Shown here piece by piece: positions 1-6,757 of a stretch of DNA of 13,433 bases. The stretch spans positions 1 to 13,433 of the forward strand of contig JAYVMR010000022.1 of the NCBI GenBank assembly GCA_043758875.1, in the 5' to 3' direction. Both the position numbers and the translations under genes were made by a program. This DNA is from UBA4124 sp043758875. Its GTDB lineage: Bacteria > Patescibacteriota > Minisyncoccia > Phycocordibacterales > UBA9973. The notes beneath the pieces were generated by a model. It ran no database searches, had not been told where the DNA came from, and saw only the letters and a list, made by a program, of their open reading frames with translations. Each line of letters starts with the position of its first letter. The first letter of the stretch is position 1.

Positions 1-11
1 CGGCCTTTCTT

Positions 12-159
12 TACGGCTATCTGGAAATAGTGCCTTAGCATGAAGCCAAGTGGGATATCTGGAATATAGGAACGCCGCGATAAAAATTCTGACGCACACT
101 ATACTCACTGGACTGCCCCAAACAAAGAAATGTTCTAGGCACTATTTGAGATAGCCGTA
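12..159 (-). ncRNA. candidate structured small RNA (6S-like architecture)
   Basis: Positions 12-35 and 137-159 are inverted repeats: two perfect 11-bp helices (12-22 with 149-159, 25-35 with 137-147) separated by a 2-nt/1-nt internal loop, enclosing 101 nt with no ORF. A sigma70-like promoter on the minus strand places the start at about 159, exactly the first base of the stem. By hand the interior folds into a second helix (minus-strand GAGTATAG with CTATATTC, around 103-110 and 63-70) and leaves a large asymmetric bubble between the two helices. A closing stem, central bubble and terminal stem-loop of about 150 nt is the general plan of 6S RNA, but I recognise no diagnostic sequence. It could also be another structured RNA or the ends of a small mobile element. 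The 3' end may lie beyond the window. Confidence 0.5.
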
Positions 160-164
160 CTTTG

Positions 165-192
165 ATTATAGTCCATTGCGCGTCGCTGGCAA
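165..192 (-). promoter_or_regulatory. sigma70-like promoter of the candidate small RNA
   Basis: Minus strand: -35 TTGCCA (187-192), 16-bp spacer, perfect -10 TATAAT (165-170). The predicted start, about 7 nt downstream, falls at 158-159, the outer end of the RNA stem. Confidence 0.65.
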
Positions 193-223
193 GATAGACA
201 GCGGGGAAAAATACTGTCGAACT

Positions 224-700
224 TTACATCAATTCATCAGAGTGCACGAAGGCCGTACTGATCTTTTCGTATTGCATCAATTCTTCCGGTTTGAAGAAAC
301 GAGCAATCTCCGCTTCGGCCGCTTCTTTCGAATCAGACGCGTGGACGATATTTGATTGCATAGAAAGCGAATAATCCCCACGAATAGTGCCGCCCGCCGC
401 TTCAAATCCTTTGGTTGGACCGACAATGACACGGATGGCGTCAACAACGCTGAGTCCGGAGACAGCCATGACGATAACTGGCGTGGACGTCATAAAACGA
501 CGAATACGCGGGAAGAAATCCTTATCTTTTATATGAGCATAGTGATCTTCCACCAATGCATTGTCGAGGCGGATCATTTTCATGCCGATGATGCTGAGTC
601 CTTTGCGTTCAAAGCGAGTGATAATCTCCCCTACTAGGCTGCGCTGCAATGCGTCCGGCTTAATGATAATCAAACTGCGTTCTTCTTTTTCATGTATCAT
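224..700 (-). CDS. ndk: nucleoside diphosphate kinase
   Basis: This enzyme transfers the gamma-phosphate from ATP to nucleoside diphosphates through a phosphohistidine intermediate and supplies cytosolic (d)NTPs. The 158-residue protein has the ATP-site lysine in IIKPDA (11-16), GEIITRFERKGL (24-35), GGTIRGDY (103-110) and the active-site block NIVHASDS (117-124) with catalytic His120. Most relatives have HGSDS; HASDS is a common variant. It is slightly longer than the usual 130-150 residues because of a C-terminal tail. The gene begins 12 nt after the argS stop, with no Shine-Dalgarno sequence, so it is probably co-transcribed with glyA-argS. The start codon lies inside a 7-bp inverted repeat (694-700/709-715). 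As the last kinase before dTTP it fits the thymidylate genes nearby. Confidence 0.95.
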   Translation of the reverse strand: MIHEKEERSLIIIKPDALQRSLVGEIITRFERKGLSIIGMKMIRLDNALVEDHYAHIKDKDFFPRIRRFMTSTPVIVMAVSGLSVVDAIRVIVGPTKGFEAAGGTIRGDYSLSMQSNIVHASDSKEAAEAEIARFFKPEELMQYEKISTAFVHSDELM

Positions 701-715
701 ACGTGGCTATGATAC
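694..715 (-). promoter_or_regulatory. hairpin over the ndk start codon
   Basis: GTATCAT (694-700) and ATGATAC (709-715) are perfect inverted 7-mers with an 8-nt loop. In the mRNA the ndk AUG lies inside the stem and the argS stop codon touches its 5' side. It could make ndk initiation depend on ribosomes finishing argS; that role is inferred. Confidence 0.35.
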
Positions 716-2409
716 TACATTTTCTCCGGTACAGCTATGCCGAGCAACTGCAAGCCATTGGTCATGGTCTGGGCGAAGGCGGCAGTCAGGACGATTTTGT
801 AGGCAGAGGCCGGGTCAGTGTCATCAAGGATTTTAGTACTTGCATACCAGCTATTGAAGGCTTGGGACAATTCCAATACATAGGTGACGATGAAGTGCGG
901 CGACCATTGCTCAACGGCATGTTCCACCACTTCCGGAAAATGAATCAACATTTTTTCGACAGCGGTCGTTTGCCACCCTTCCGGTATATTTGGGAGCTTA
1001 GCTCCCAAATATACGGCTTTGCTGAGAATAGAACGAGCACGGACGGTGCTATATTGCAAATACGGACCGCTATCCCCTTCGAATGACAGTGATGTTTCGG
1101 GATCAAAATTGATATCCTTGCCGGCCGCGGCACGCAAGATGCTGAACTTCAATGCGGCGATGGCGATGGTATCGATCGCTTCATCGGAAAGATCGATGGC
1201 GCGTTCTTTGACTTCTTCACTCACAGTATCAAGCAAGGTGTCAGCCAGCGGCACTCCTCCCAAGCGCGAAGACATCTTTTGTCCCTTGAATGACATGCGC
1301 CCGTGATGCACATGGATGCTTTTTTCAGACCACTCGGGGTGAATCTGATGCGCGGCCGCCAACACGACTTGGAAGTGCGGCACTTGCTGATTGTCAGTAA
1401 TAAAAATAGAGAGGTCCAACGTGTCACTGTGGGATTCCTTTGAGAATTTCATGCTGAGCAAGCCGATATCCTTGGCTTCATAGGTCGGATTGCCTTGGCT
1501 ATTGATAAAGACGGCAGTATTGATATCCTTGCGATCTTCGGCCGGAATATAGACGATGGCGCCTTCGCTTTCGGTAAAAACTTTGGGGGTGTTTTCCTGT
1601 ACGATCTTTTTTCCCACTTCCCCGGCCTGGCTTTCATATATATAGATATCAAACTGCGAGCCGAGCCGTTCGGTGATGCGTTCAAAATAGTCGATGTTGA
1701 ATTGCTTGCAGGTTTGATAGACTTTCCATTCGGCTGAATCTTTTTCGCCGTATAAATTGTCGGCGATTTCCTTGACGCGGGCATGGATGCTTTCATCATC
1801 CGCATAGCGTTTCGTTCCTTCGACATACGCGTCACCCAACACACCAATATCGATCGGCGCAAACTCCACGCCATACTTTTCCAACAATATAAATACCGAC
1901 TTGGCCACACCGAGCGAGATATCGGAAGGAAATGTCATGACAGTGACTTGCGCACCCGATGCATGTGCCAAGCGAGTGATGGACTCGCCAATGGCATTGT
2001 TCATGACATGGCCGATGTGAAATGACTTGAAGAGATTGGGACTGGAGTGTTCCACTAAGATAGTTTTGCCAGTATATAAAGTGTTGCTTCCCCAAAGATT
2101 TTTTTGCTCAATGATATGACTGACGTGTCGCGCAAAAAAATCCGTCGCCAGAGAGAAATTGATAAACCCGGCACCGGCAATGCTGATGTCCGCAATGTCC
2201 TGCGGCTTATTGGCATGCAGCCATGCCACTATTTTTTCCGCGCACTCTTGAGGTCCGACCTCAAGAGTTTTGGCAATGACCAGGGCGGCATTGGTGGCAT
2301 AGTCGCCATGCGCCAATTCCTTCGGTCGTTCCACAGCAAATGCCACGCCTTCCAAACCGAAGCATTCCTTCAATGCGGCAGTGACCATTTCTCTGATAGT
2401 GCTTTCCAT
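715..2409 (-). CDS. argS: arginyl-tRNA synthetase
   Basis: This cytosolic class I synthetase charges tRNA-Arg. The 564-residue length is normal. An N-terminal Arg-tRNA-synthetase domain (about 1-90) is followed by the catalytic core with SSPNLFKSFHIGH (HIGH at 131-134), the second signature KMSSR (378-382), GPYLQYSTVRARSIL (448-462) and the DALR anticodon-binding domain (about 455-564), which ends in the family-typical LLGIAVPEKM. The region after HIGH (TFPSDISLG) departs from the common GDWG form, as in a divergent ArgRS clade. A perfect 14-bp palindrome at 984-1014 encodes residues about 466-475 (VYLGAKLPNI) in the linker after the RARSIL helix. The ATG is preceded by TGCTAAAAT ending 6 nt upstream and no Shine-Dalgarno, suggesting an extra leaderless promoter within the glyA-argS gap. 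Confidence 0.96.
   Translation of the reverse strand: MESTIREMVTAALKECFGLEGVAFAVERPKELAHGDYATNAALVIAKTLEVGPQECAEKIVAWLHANKPQDIADISIAGAGFINFSLATDFFARHVSHIIEQKNLWGSNTLYTGKTILVEHSSPNLFKSFHIGHVMNNAIGESITRLAHASGAQVTVMTFPSDISLGVAKSVFILLEKYGVEFAPIDIGVLGDAYVEGTKRYADDESIHARVKEIADNLYGEKDSAEWKVYQTCKQFNIDYFERITERLGSQFDIYIYESQAGEVGKKIVQENTPKVFTESEGAIVYIPAEDRKDINTAVFINSQGNPTYEAKDIGLLSMKFSKESHSDTLDLSIFITDNQQVPHFQVVLAAAHQIHPEWSEKSIHVHHGRMSFKGQKMSSRLGGVPLADTLLDTVSEEVKERAIDLSDEAIDTIAIAALKFSILRAAAGKDINFDPETSLSFEGDSGPYLQYSTVRARSILSKAVYLGAKLPNIPEGWQTTAVEKMLIHFPEVVEHAVEQWSPHFIVTYVLELSQAFNSWYASTKILDDTDPASAYKIVLTAAFAQTMTNGLQLLGIAVPEKM
984..1014. repeat. perfect palindrome inside argS
   Basis: GTATATTTGGGAGC (984-997), loop TTA, GCTCCCAAATATAC (1001-1014): 14 bp with no mismatch, inside coding sequence at a surface linker of ArgRS. 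No U-run follows, so it is not an intrinsic terminator. It resembles an in-frame insertion of a palindromic repeat. Confidence 0.7.
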
Positions 2410-2415
2410 ATAAGG

Positions 2416-2424
2416 ATTTTAGCA
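2416..2424 (-). promoter_or_regulatory. possible extended -10 for a leaderless argS transcript
   Basis: Minus strand TGC-TAAAAT, with the hexamer at 2416-2421 and 6 nt to the ATG at 2409. No recognisable -35. It is one of seven sites in the window with this geometry. Confidence 0.35.
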
Positions 2425-2440
2425 GAAAAAGCAGATTTTA

Positions 2441-3652
2441 CTATTTTTTCCTCAGTACGGTATCGATAATAGCAGCAATAATGATCATGTCCTTTTCTTG
2501 CTTGCCGCGGGTAGTTTCGGCGGCGGTGCCCAAACGGATACCGGAAGGGTCCAGTACCCCGCGCGGATCTTGCGGAATAGTGTTCTTGTTGACGATGATG
2601 CCGGCCTTCTCCAACCGCGCTTCGGCTTCCTTGCCGGAAATGCCCTCGCCATTCATCCAGGTATCTACCAGTATCAGATGAGAATCGGTGCCGCCGGTAA
2701 TGACATGCCAGTCCAGTCGCTTTAATTCGCCGGCCAACACCGCGGCATTCTTAATGACTTGCTTGGCGTATTTCTTGAATGCCGGTGTCGACGCTTCTTT
2801 CAATGCGATGGCCACGGCGGCGATTTGATTTTCATGCGGACCGCCCTGCAATCCGGGAATGATCATCTTATCGATTTTTCCCGAAAGATTTTTAAATCTT
2901 TCGGGGCGCGCCGTAGCTTTAGCGGAGGAGGGTTCCTTTTTTGCGAAAATAATAGCCGACCTTGGGCCACGCAATGTCTTGTGTGTTGTCGTCATGACAG
3001 TATCAGCATACGGAAACGGACTTGGGTATACTCCCCCTGCCACCAAGCCGGCGAAGTGCGACATATCGACATGGAGCAATGCGCCGCAGGCCTTGGCGAT
3101 AGCGCGAAACTTCTTGAAGTCAACCACGCGCGGATACGCAGTAAATCCGGCCACGATGATGTCCGGCTTTTCCGCCATGGCCAGTTTTTTCAATGCAACA
3201 TAGTCGAGCAATTCAGTCTTGGGATCGACTTCATACGGCACCTGCTTCCAGACCTTGCCAGTGAATGACACCGACTGCCCGTGCGTCAGGTGTCCGCCGG
3301 AAGACAATTTCAATCCCATGATCTTCCCGCCTATCGGTACCAATGCGGCATAGACCGCCAGGTTGGCGGGCGAACCGGAAAGCGGCTGCACGTTGGCATG
3401 CCATTTTTTCGGATCAAGCTTGAAGAGTTTCAATGTGCGATCGATCGCCAATTGCTCGACCTTATCGATAATGACATTGCCTCCATAATACCGCTTGCCG
3501 GGATAGCCTTCGGCGTATTTATTGGTCAACTCCGACCCCAATGCCTCTAAGACATCATCTGATACATAATTCTCCGACGCGATCAAGTTGACCACTGACA
3601 ACTGCCGTTTCTTCTCCGCCTCTATCAATTTTTTCACTTGGGTGTCTTTCAT
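2441..3652 (-). CDS. glyA: serine hydroxymethyltransferase
   Basis: This PLP enzyme converts serine and tetrahydrofolate to glycine and 5,10-methylene-THF, the one-carbon donor of thymidylate synthase encoded next door. The ATG at 3652 gives 403 residues beginning MKDTQVKKLIEAEKKRQ. Motifs are NLIASENY, YAEGYPGKRYYGG, HVDMSHFAGLVAGG, the PLP-lysine block TTTTHKTLRGPR (Lys225), PGLQGGPHENQ, GGTDSH and SGIRLGTAAETTRG. The frame is open 63 nt further upstream, but that peptide is hydrophobic, unlike the family, and overlaps the promoter. Compared with ordinary SHMTs there is an insertion of about 19 residues (241-259) between the PLP-lysine region and PGLQGGP, encoded by a repeat plus a 12-bp palindrome. 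First gene of a probable glyA-argS-ndk operon. Confidence 0.96.
   Translation of the reverse strand: MKDTQVKKLIEAEKKRQLSVVNLIASENYVSDDVLEALGSELTNKYAEGYPGKRYYGGNVIIDKVEQLAIDRTLKLFKLDPKKWHANVQPLSGSPANLAVYAALVPIGGKIMGLKLSSGGHLTHGQSVSFTGKVWKQVPYEVDPKTELLDYVALKKLAMAEKPDIIVAGFTAYPRVVDFKKFRAIAKACGALLHVDMSHFAGLVAGGVYPSPFPYADTVMTTTHKTLRGPRSAIIFAKKEPSSAKATARPERFKNLSGKIDKMIIPGLQGGPHENQIAAVAIALKEASTPAFKKYAKQVIKNAAVLAGELKRLDWHVITGGTDSHLILVDTWMNGEGISGKEAEARLEKAGIIVNKNTIPQDPRGVLDPSGIRLGTAAETTRGKQEKDMIIIAAIIDTVLRKK
2879..2935. repeat. in-frame repeat insertion in glyA
   Basis: Two parts. 2880-2891 and 2894-2905 form a perfect 12-bp palindrome (CCCGAAAGATTT, loop TT). 2908-2933 carries a 26-nt element, CGCCGTAGCTTTAGCGGAGG followed by AGGGTT, which recurs with three mismatches at 7511-7536 outside any gene. 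Together they encode the extra GlyA segment containing SSAKATARPERFKNLSG. I recall similar sequence scattered through CPR genomes, but cannot search here. Confidence 0.7.
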
Positions 3653-3659
3653 GAAGATG

Positions 3660-3668
3660 ATTCTAGCA
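3660..3668 (-). promoter_or_regulatory. extended -10 promoter of glyA, predicted leaderless
   Basis: Minus strand TGC-TAGAAT, hexamer 3660-3665, 7 nt to the ATG at 3652, so the predicted start is at or one base before the A of the ATG. The -35 is weak, which an extended -10 can offset. Confidence 0.5.
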
Positions 3669-3672
3669 TACG

Positions 3673-3700
3673 TTGACTTATTATTGAATAAATGCAAAAT
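3673..3700 (+). promoter_or_regulatory. probable promoter of the thymidylate synthase gene
   Basis: -35 TTGACT (3673-3678), 16-bp spacer, -10-like CAAAAT (3695-3700). An A-rich leader of about 14 nt precedes the ATG at 3721. It lies back to back with the glyA promoter in the same intergenic gap. Confidence 0.4.
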
Positions 3701-3720
3701 AAAGAAAAACAACAAAAAAA

Positions 3721-4677
3721 ATGAACACTAACAATTCAATTATTAGCTATAAGCCTTATAGCCAAAGAACACCTGATTGCCAATACGAGAATCTTTTAAA
3801 AGAAATTTTGGAAAAAGGATCATCAAAATCTCCTATCCATACTAGTCTAAATGAAAACAAGGATTCTGGAAGCAGTGTCTGTCTTGAACTTTCAGGCCGG
3901 ATGCTCAACTATACTCTTTCTAATGGAGTTCCTATTACTCCTATCCGCAACCTGGGAAATTCCGCCAAAGGAGTTATCGGGGAAATTGTGGCCTTCATTA
4001 ATGGCGCACGAACTCTCGAAGAACTCAAACAGTATGGCTGTCCAAAAATATTTTGGGAGCGCTGGGTAACAAAGGAAAAATGCGCGGTGTGGGGCTTAGA
4101 AGAAGGAGATCTTGGTCCCGGTTCATATGGACCTATATTAACTGCCATGCCAATGGGAAATGGCGAAACATTTAACCAAATCAAGGCGTTAATAAAACAA
4201 ATGCAAAATAAGACCATGGCTCGCACTCACGCCATAACAACATGGTATCCACCGTTTGCTTTAGGCGATAACGATCAGGGCTCTCCTCGTCAAGTTGTAG
4301 TAGCCCCCTGTCATGGAAATTTTGTACAATTCAATGTATTTCCAAAAGAAATGCACCTGGTAGTTACTCAACGCTCCGCGGATGCTCCGGTAGGCTTAGT
4401 TCTCAATCTTACCGAATGGGTTGCGTTCGGAATGATGGTTTCGTATATGGTGGGCATACCGCTTACTGAATACTGCTATTTTCTTCCCAACCCTCAAATT
4501 TATGATATTCAGATTGAATGCGTTCGTGAATTGTTACAACGGGAATCTCGCAGGTTACCCAGTATGTATATACGTCCTCAGAGAGAGATAACATCAATTT
4601 TTGATTTTCGTAAGGAAGATTTTGTTATTGAAGATTACGACCCGCATCCTCGAATGGATATCCCGACATTAATCTAA
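3721..4677 (+). CDS. thyA: thymidylate synthase, ThyA family (divergent)
   Basis: It would methylate dUMP to dTMP with 5,10-methylene-THF. The 318 residues carry the ThyA landmarks in order: GEIVAFINGA (catalytic Glu88), W112/W115, DLGPGSYGP (130-138), VAPCH with nucleophile Cys197, QRSAD (217-221) including the phosphate-binding Arg, Asn229 that selects dUMP over dCMP, IY with Tyr261, RRLPSMYI (277-284) and the C-terminal YDPHP...IPTLI, which matches E. coli FEIEGYDPHPGIKAPVAI in layout. Oddities are an N-terminus about 40 residues longer than E. coli ThyA (264 aa), LGLPFN replaced by VGLVLN, and Gln259 where E. coli has His207. It is transcribed away from glyA and followed by a strong terminator. 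The family call is firm; normal activity is inferred. Confidence 0.9.
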   Translation: MNTNNSIISYKPYSQRTPDCQYENLLKEILEKGSSKSPIHTSLNENKDSGSSVCLELSGRMLNYTLSNGVPITPIRNLGNSAKGVIGEIVAFINGARTLEELKQYGCPKIFWERWVTKEKCAVWGLEEGDLGPGSYGPILTAMPMGNGETFNQIKALIKQMQNKTMARTHAITTWYPPFALGDNDQGSPRQVVVAPCHGNFVQFNVFPKEMHLVVTQRSADAPVGLVLNLTEWVAFGMMVSYMVGIPLTEYCYFLPNPQIYDIQIECVRELLQRESRRLPSMYIRPQREITSIFDFRKEDFVIEDYDPHPRMDIPTLI

Positions 4678-4682
4678 GACTC

Positions 4683-4721
4683 AATGTCCGCTATTTAAAA
4701 TAGTGGACATTTTTTATTTTT
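4683..4721 (+). terminator. intrinsic terminator after thymidylate synthase
   Basis: A 13-bp stem (4683-4695 with 4699-4711, one G-T pair), 3-nt loop, then a T-rich run TTTTATTTTT. It begins 5 nt after the stop codon. Confidence 0.8.
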
Positions 4722-4748
4722 AGTGTAAAGTATGAAAAATTCTTTATC

Positions 4749-5192
4749 ATGAGCAAAAAAGTATACGTAGACATACGCAATGTCAGAAACGAAGAAATGC
4801 GCCAATTATGGCAACAGATAATCGATGACGGGGTTGATCCTTTCGCTCCGGAACATCTTCATAAGTATCATAAAAAACCCATTCTTAAAACCACGGAGTA
4901 TTGGATAGTGACAGAAAACCAGCATCCTTACGCGGGTAAAAAAAATCATTTTCTTTTTATTACAAGAAAGTATTACGAGCATTTTTCCGAATTGCCTCCT
5001 GAAGCAAAGCTTGATTTATTTTCTTTGGTCGAATCAGTGTGCCAAGAATATAATATTGTCGGCGGCGGTTTCGTGATGAGATTTGGTGATACTAGTAAAT
5101 CAGGTGGTACGGTAAAACATTTACACGCTCAACTTATTGAGCCGGAAGAAGGTTGCAGCGTTCCTGCATGGTTTGGCTCTGAAGCCAAATAA
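4749..5192 (+). CDS. HIT-superfamily protein with HxHxQ motif
   Basis: HIT proteins bind nucleotides and hydrolyse or transfer nucleotidyl groups through a histidine in the triad. This 147-residue protein has the HIT fold pattern: NHFLFITRKYYEHFSELPPEAKLDLFSLVE (66-95, the substrate strand and helix) and GGTVKHLHAQLIEP (119-132). The triad reads H124-L-H126-A-Q128: the third His is Gln, as in galactose-1-phosphate uridylyltransferase (HPHGQ) and related transferases, which suggests nucleotidyl transfer or phosphorolysis rather than simple hydrolysis; the substrate cannot be told. The N-terminal 50 residues are not recognised. It sits between two terminators, so it is probably transcribed alone; no clear promoter or Shine-Dalgarno is seen. 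Alternative: a plain HIT hydrolase with a degenerate triad. Confidence 0.8.
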   Translation: MSKKVYVDIRNVRNEEMRQLWQQIIDDGVDPFAPEHLHKYHKKPILKTTEYWIVTENQHPYAGKKNHFLFITRKYYEHFSELPPEAKLDLFSLVESVCQEYNIVGGGFVMRFGDTSKSGGTVKHLHAQLIEPEEGCSVPAWFGSEAK

Positions 5193-5194
5193 AA

Positions 5195-5228
5195 AAATCT
5201 CGTAAACACAAACGTGTTTACGAGATTT
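5195..5228. terminator. bidirectional intrinsic terminator
   Basis: Perfect 15-bp stem (5195-5209 with 5214-5228), loop AAAC. The minus direction has a run of eight T after the stem, strong for the deaminase operon. The plus direction has only ATTATTTTA, moderate for the HIT gene. The convergent genes end within 3 nt on each side. Confidence 0.85.
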
Positions 5229-5229
5229 A

Positions 5230-6069
5230 TTATTTTACCTGGAAAATTTCGATGCCGGCAGTGGTTAATACTTCCGCCGCATCAAGGTTGGAATACCCTT
5301 CCTGATAAAATACTTTTTTGAAACCGGCTGCCCGAATCGATCGCGCGCAGGTCGCGCACGGAAACGTGGTGACATAGATACTTAATCCATTGAGCGCTTT
5401 TCCTTCTTTGGCTGCTTGAGCGATAAGCTGCTGCTCGGCATGAATGGCCGTGCAAATATCAGGTCGTTCCCCCGGCTTCATATGAAGTCGTGGATCGCCA
5501 TTCACATACGGCGCCTGCGCATTCGGCAAATGCTCATTAAATCCACCCAGTACTATTTCACTACCGGGAAACATAATAGCGGCTCCGACGTGACGCCAAA
5601 CATCCGAGCTTTTTCCGGCATATGCTTCCGCCATAGCCATAATCAAGTGATCGTTTTCATCGATGGAAATCGGAAATATTCCTCCCACTTTGGTCGGAAC
5701 AGTGCTTTTTGACCAATCCCATCGTAAGAATACGGTATCAAGGTGAATGTTTGCCCATGGTAAATGTTTTGCCAAATCATGACTGATATCATCATCAGGC
5801 ATACTGATTTCAGAATAGGCCTTAAGATTCTCCACACCCTCAAAAAGGTAGACCCTGCTTTTTTCCTGATACAAATGTTCAAGAAATTTTTTAATGGTCA
5901 AAATCGGCACCGCTCGAATATCGCGCGTGAGCTGATCAGCCATAATGGGGCTACTTTCAATAAGGCTTTTTGGAGAAAGCAGAAAAATATCTGCTGGCAC
6001 ATGGCGATCCAAAAAAGATAGATATCCTTGATGGATCACCGGCATGTAGAGTACGATCGCTTTTTTCAT
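5230..6069 (-). CDS. dCMP deaminase-like protein with N-terminal extra domain
   Basis: The C-terminal half (about 140-279) is a zinc cytidine/deoxycytidylate deaminase domain: HAE (210-212) supplies one zinc ligand and the catalytic Glu, PCATC (237-241) supplies Cys238 and Cys241, followed by AGFKKVFYQEGYSN typical of the dCMP deaminase branch. It would deaminate dCMP to dUMP for thymidylate synthase. The N-terminal 130 residues are not part of that family. They begin KKAIVLYMPVIHQGYLSFLDRH, which looks like the first strand-loop-helix of an HxGH nucleotidyltransferase with Tyr replacing the last His; this is inference. The start overlaps the upstream stop (ATGA) and has a strong Shine-Dalgarno AGGAGG (6077-6082), the best in the window, so translation is coupled. 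tRNA or free-cytidine deamination cannot be excluded. Confidence 0.85.
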   Translation of the reverse strand: MKKAIVLYMPVIHQGYLSFLDRHVPADIFLLSPKSLIESSPIMADQLTRDIRAVPILTIKKFLEHLYQEKSRVYLFEGVENLKAYSEISMPDDDISHDLAKHLPWANIHLDTVFLRWDWSKSTVPTKVGGIFPISIDENDHLIMAMAEAYAGKSSDVWRHVGAAIMFPGSEIVLGGFNEHLPNAQAPYVNGDPRLHMKPGERPDICTAIHAEQQLIAQAAKEGKALNGLSIYVTTFPCATCARSIRAAGFKKVFYQEGYSNLDAAEVLTTAGIEIFQVK

Positions 6070-6734
6070 GTCTGTACCTCCTGTTGTGGTTGAGGGTTAA
6101 GATGTTGTTGAATCAATGCAACAATAGCTTTTCCCAGACCATCCGCTCCGTCCATTGCAAGCAAACGAATGCGGGCCGTGGTTGAAGTAGTGGCTTGCGG
6201 TTGTAAAAAAACGATTTCTCCGCAAAAATCACCAATGTTGTTTCTGATCTTCTGTTCGGTAATATCTTTTGTCCCTTTAGAAAAGACTGCCACATCAGGC
6301 AAAATATCCACTACCAGTTGATCCTGATGTTCATCGGTGTCGAGGACGGTTAAAATGTCCACAGAGCGCACATGCGCTAACATCAACAATCGTTCTTCCA
6401 ACCGCACAATAGGACGATTTTTAATATCGGGTTTTCTTTGGCGGGTTAATTCGTCAGAGTCTACGCCGACAATAAGAATGTCCCCGCGTTTTTTCGCTTC
6501 CTCCAGGTATTTTACATGACCTTCGTGAAGCAAATCATACGTGCCGCCGGTATAAACAATTTTCTTACCTTCTTTTTTAAAAACACCAATTACCCATTTC
6601 AATTGTTCACGATCGTTTATTACACGATCATTATAATTTACTCCGTTTCCTATGATGTTTAAGATACTGGTTTCATCTTTATCCGCAACGATCGGTGTGT
6701 ACTTTTTATCAGTACCCTTGAGTTTAGTTTCCAT
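6066..6734 (-). CDS. HxGH-type nucleotidyltransferase (RfaE2/TagD-like)
   Basis: Members of this family join a nucleotide to a phosphorylated partner (sugar phosphate, glycerol phosphate, FMN, pantetheine phosphate) and release pyrophosphate. From the ATG at 6734 the protein has 222 residues. The core at 57-135 has KKIVYTGGTYDLLHEGH (HEGH at 70-73), KYLEEAKKRGDILIVGVDSD, RPIVRLEERLLMLAHVRSVD and ILPDVAVFSKG, closest in pattern to the ADP-heptose synthase C-terminal domain. The later TTSTTARIR resembles the second motif. A 55-residue N-terminal extension is not recognised. The TTG at 6788 in the same frame is rejected because it forms the -35 box. The stop overlaps the deaminase start by four bases. 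Substrate unknown. Confidence 0.83.
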   Translation of the reverse strand: METKLKGTDKKYTPIVADKDETSILNIIGNGVNYNDRVINDREQLKWVIGVFKKEGKKIVYTGGTYDLLHEGHVKYLEEAKKRGDILIVGVDSDELTRQRKPDIKNRPIVRLEERLLMLAHVRSVDILTVLDTDEHQDQLVVDILPDVAVFSKGTKDITEQKIRNNIGDFCGEIVFLQPQATTSTTARIRLLAMDGADGLGKAIVALIQQHLNPQPQQEVQT

Positions 6735-6757
6735 TTTTTTAAAGAGTTTAGTTTGCT

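Noticed and set aside
12..159. tmRNA, SRP RNA or RNase P RNA as identity of the left-edge RNA
   Set aside because: No tRNA-like ends or tag ORF, no GGAAG-type SRP loop, and too short for RNase P RNA.
160..223. Terminator for ndk (GACAG/CTGTC near 198-221)
   Set aside because: Only a 5-bp stem with a 12-nt loop and no T-run.
703..3550. Several plus-strand ORFs of 80-170 codons opposite argS and glyA
   Set aside because: They lie opposite conserved coding sequence, have no recognisable domain and no promoter of their own.
3653..3715. Upstream extension of glyA starting at 3715
   Set aside because: It adds a hydrophobic 21-residue peptide absent from SHMTs and would be translated through the extended -10 promoter; the ATG at 3652 fits the family start.
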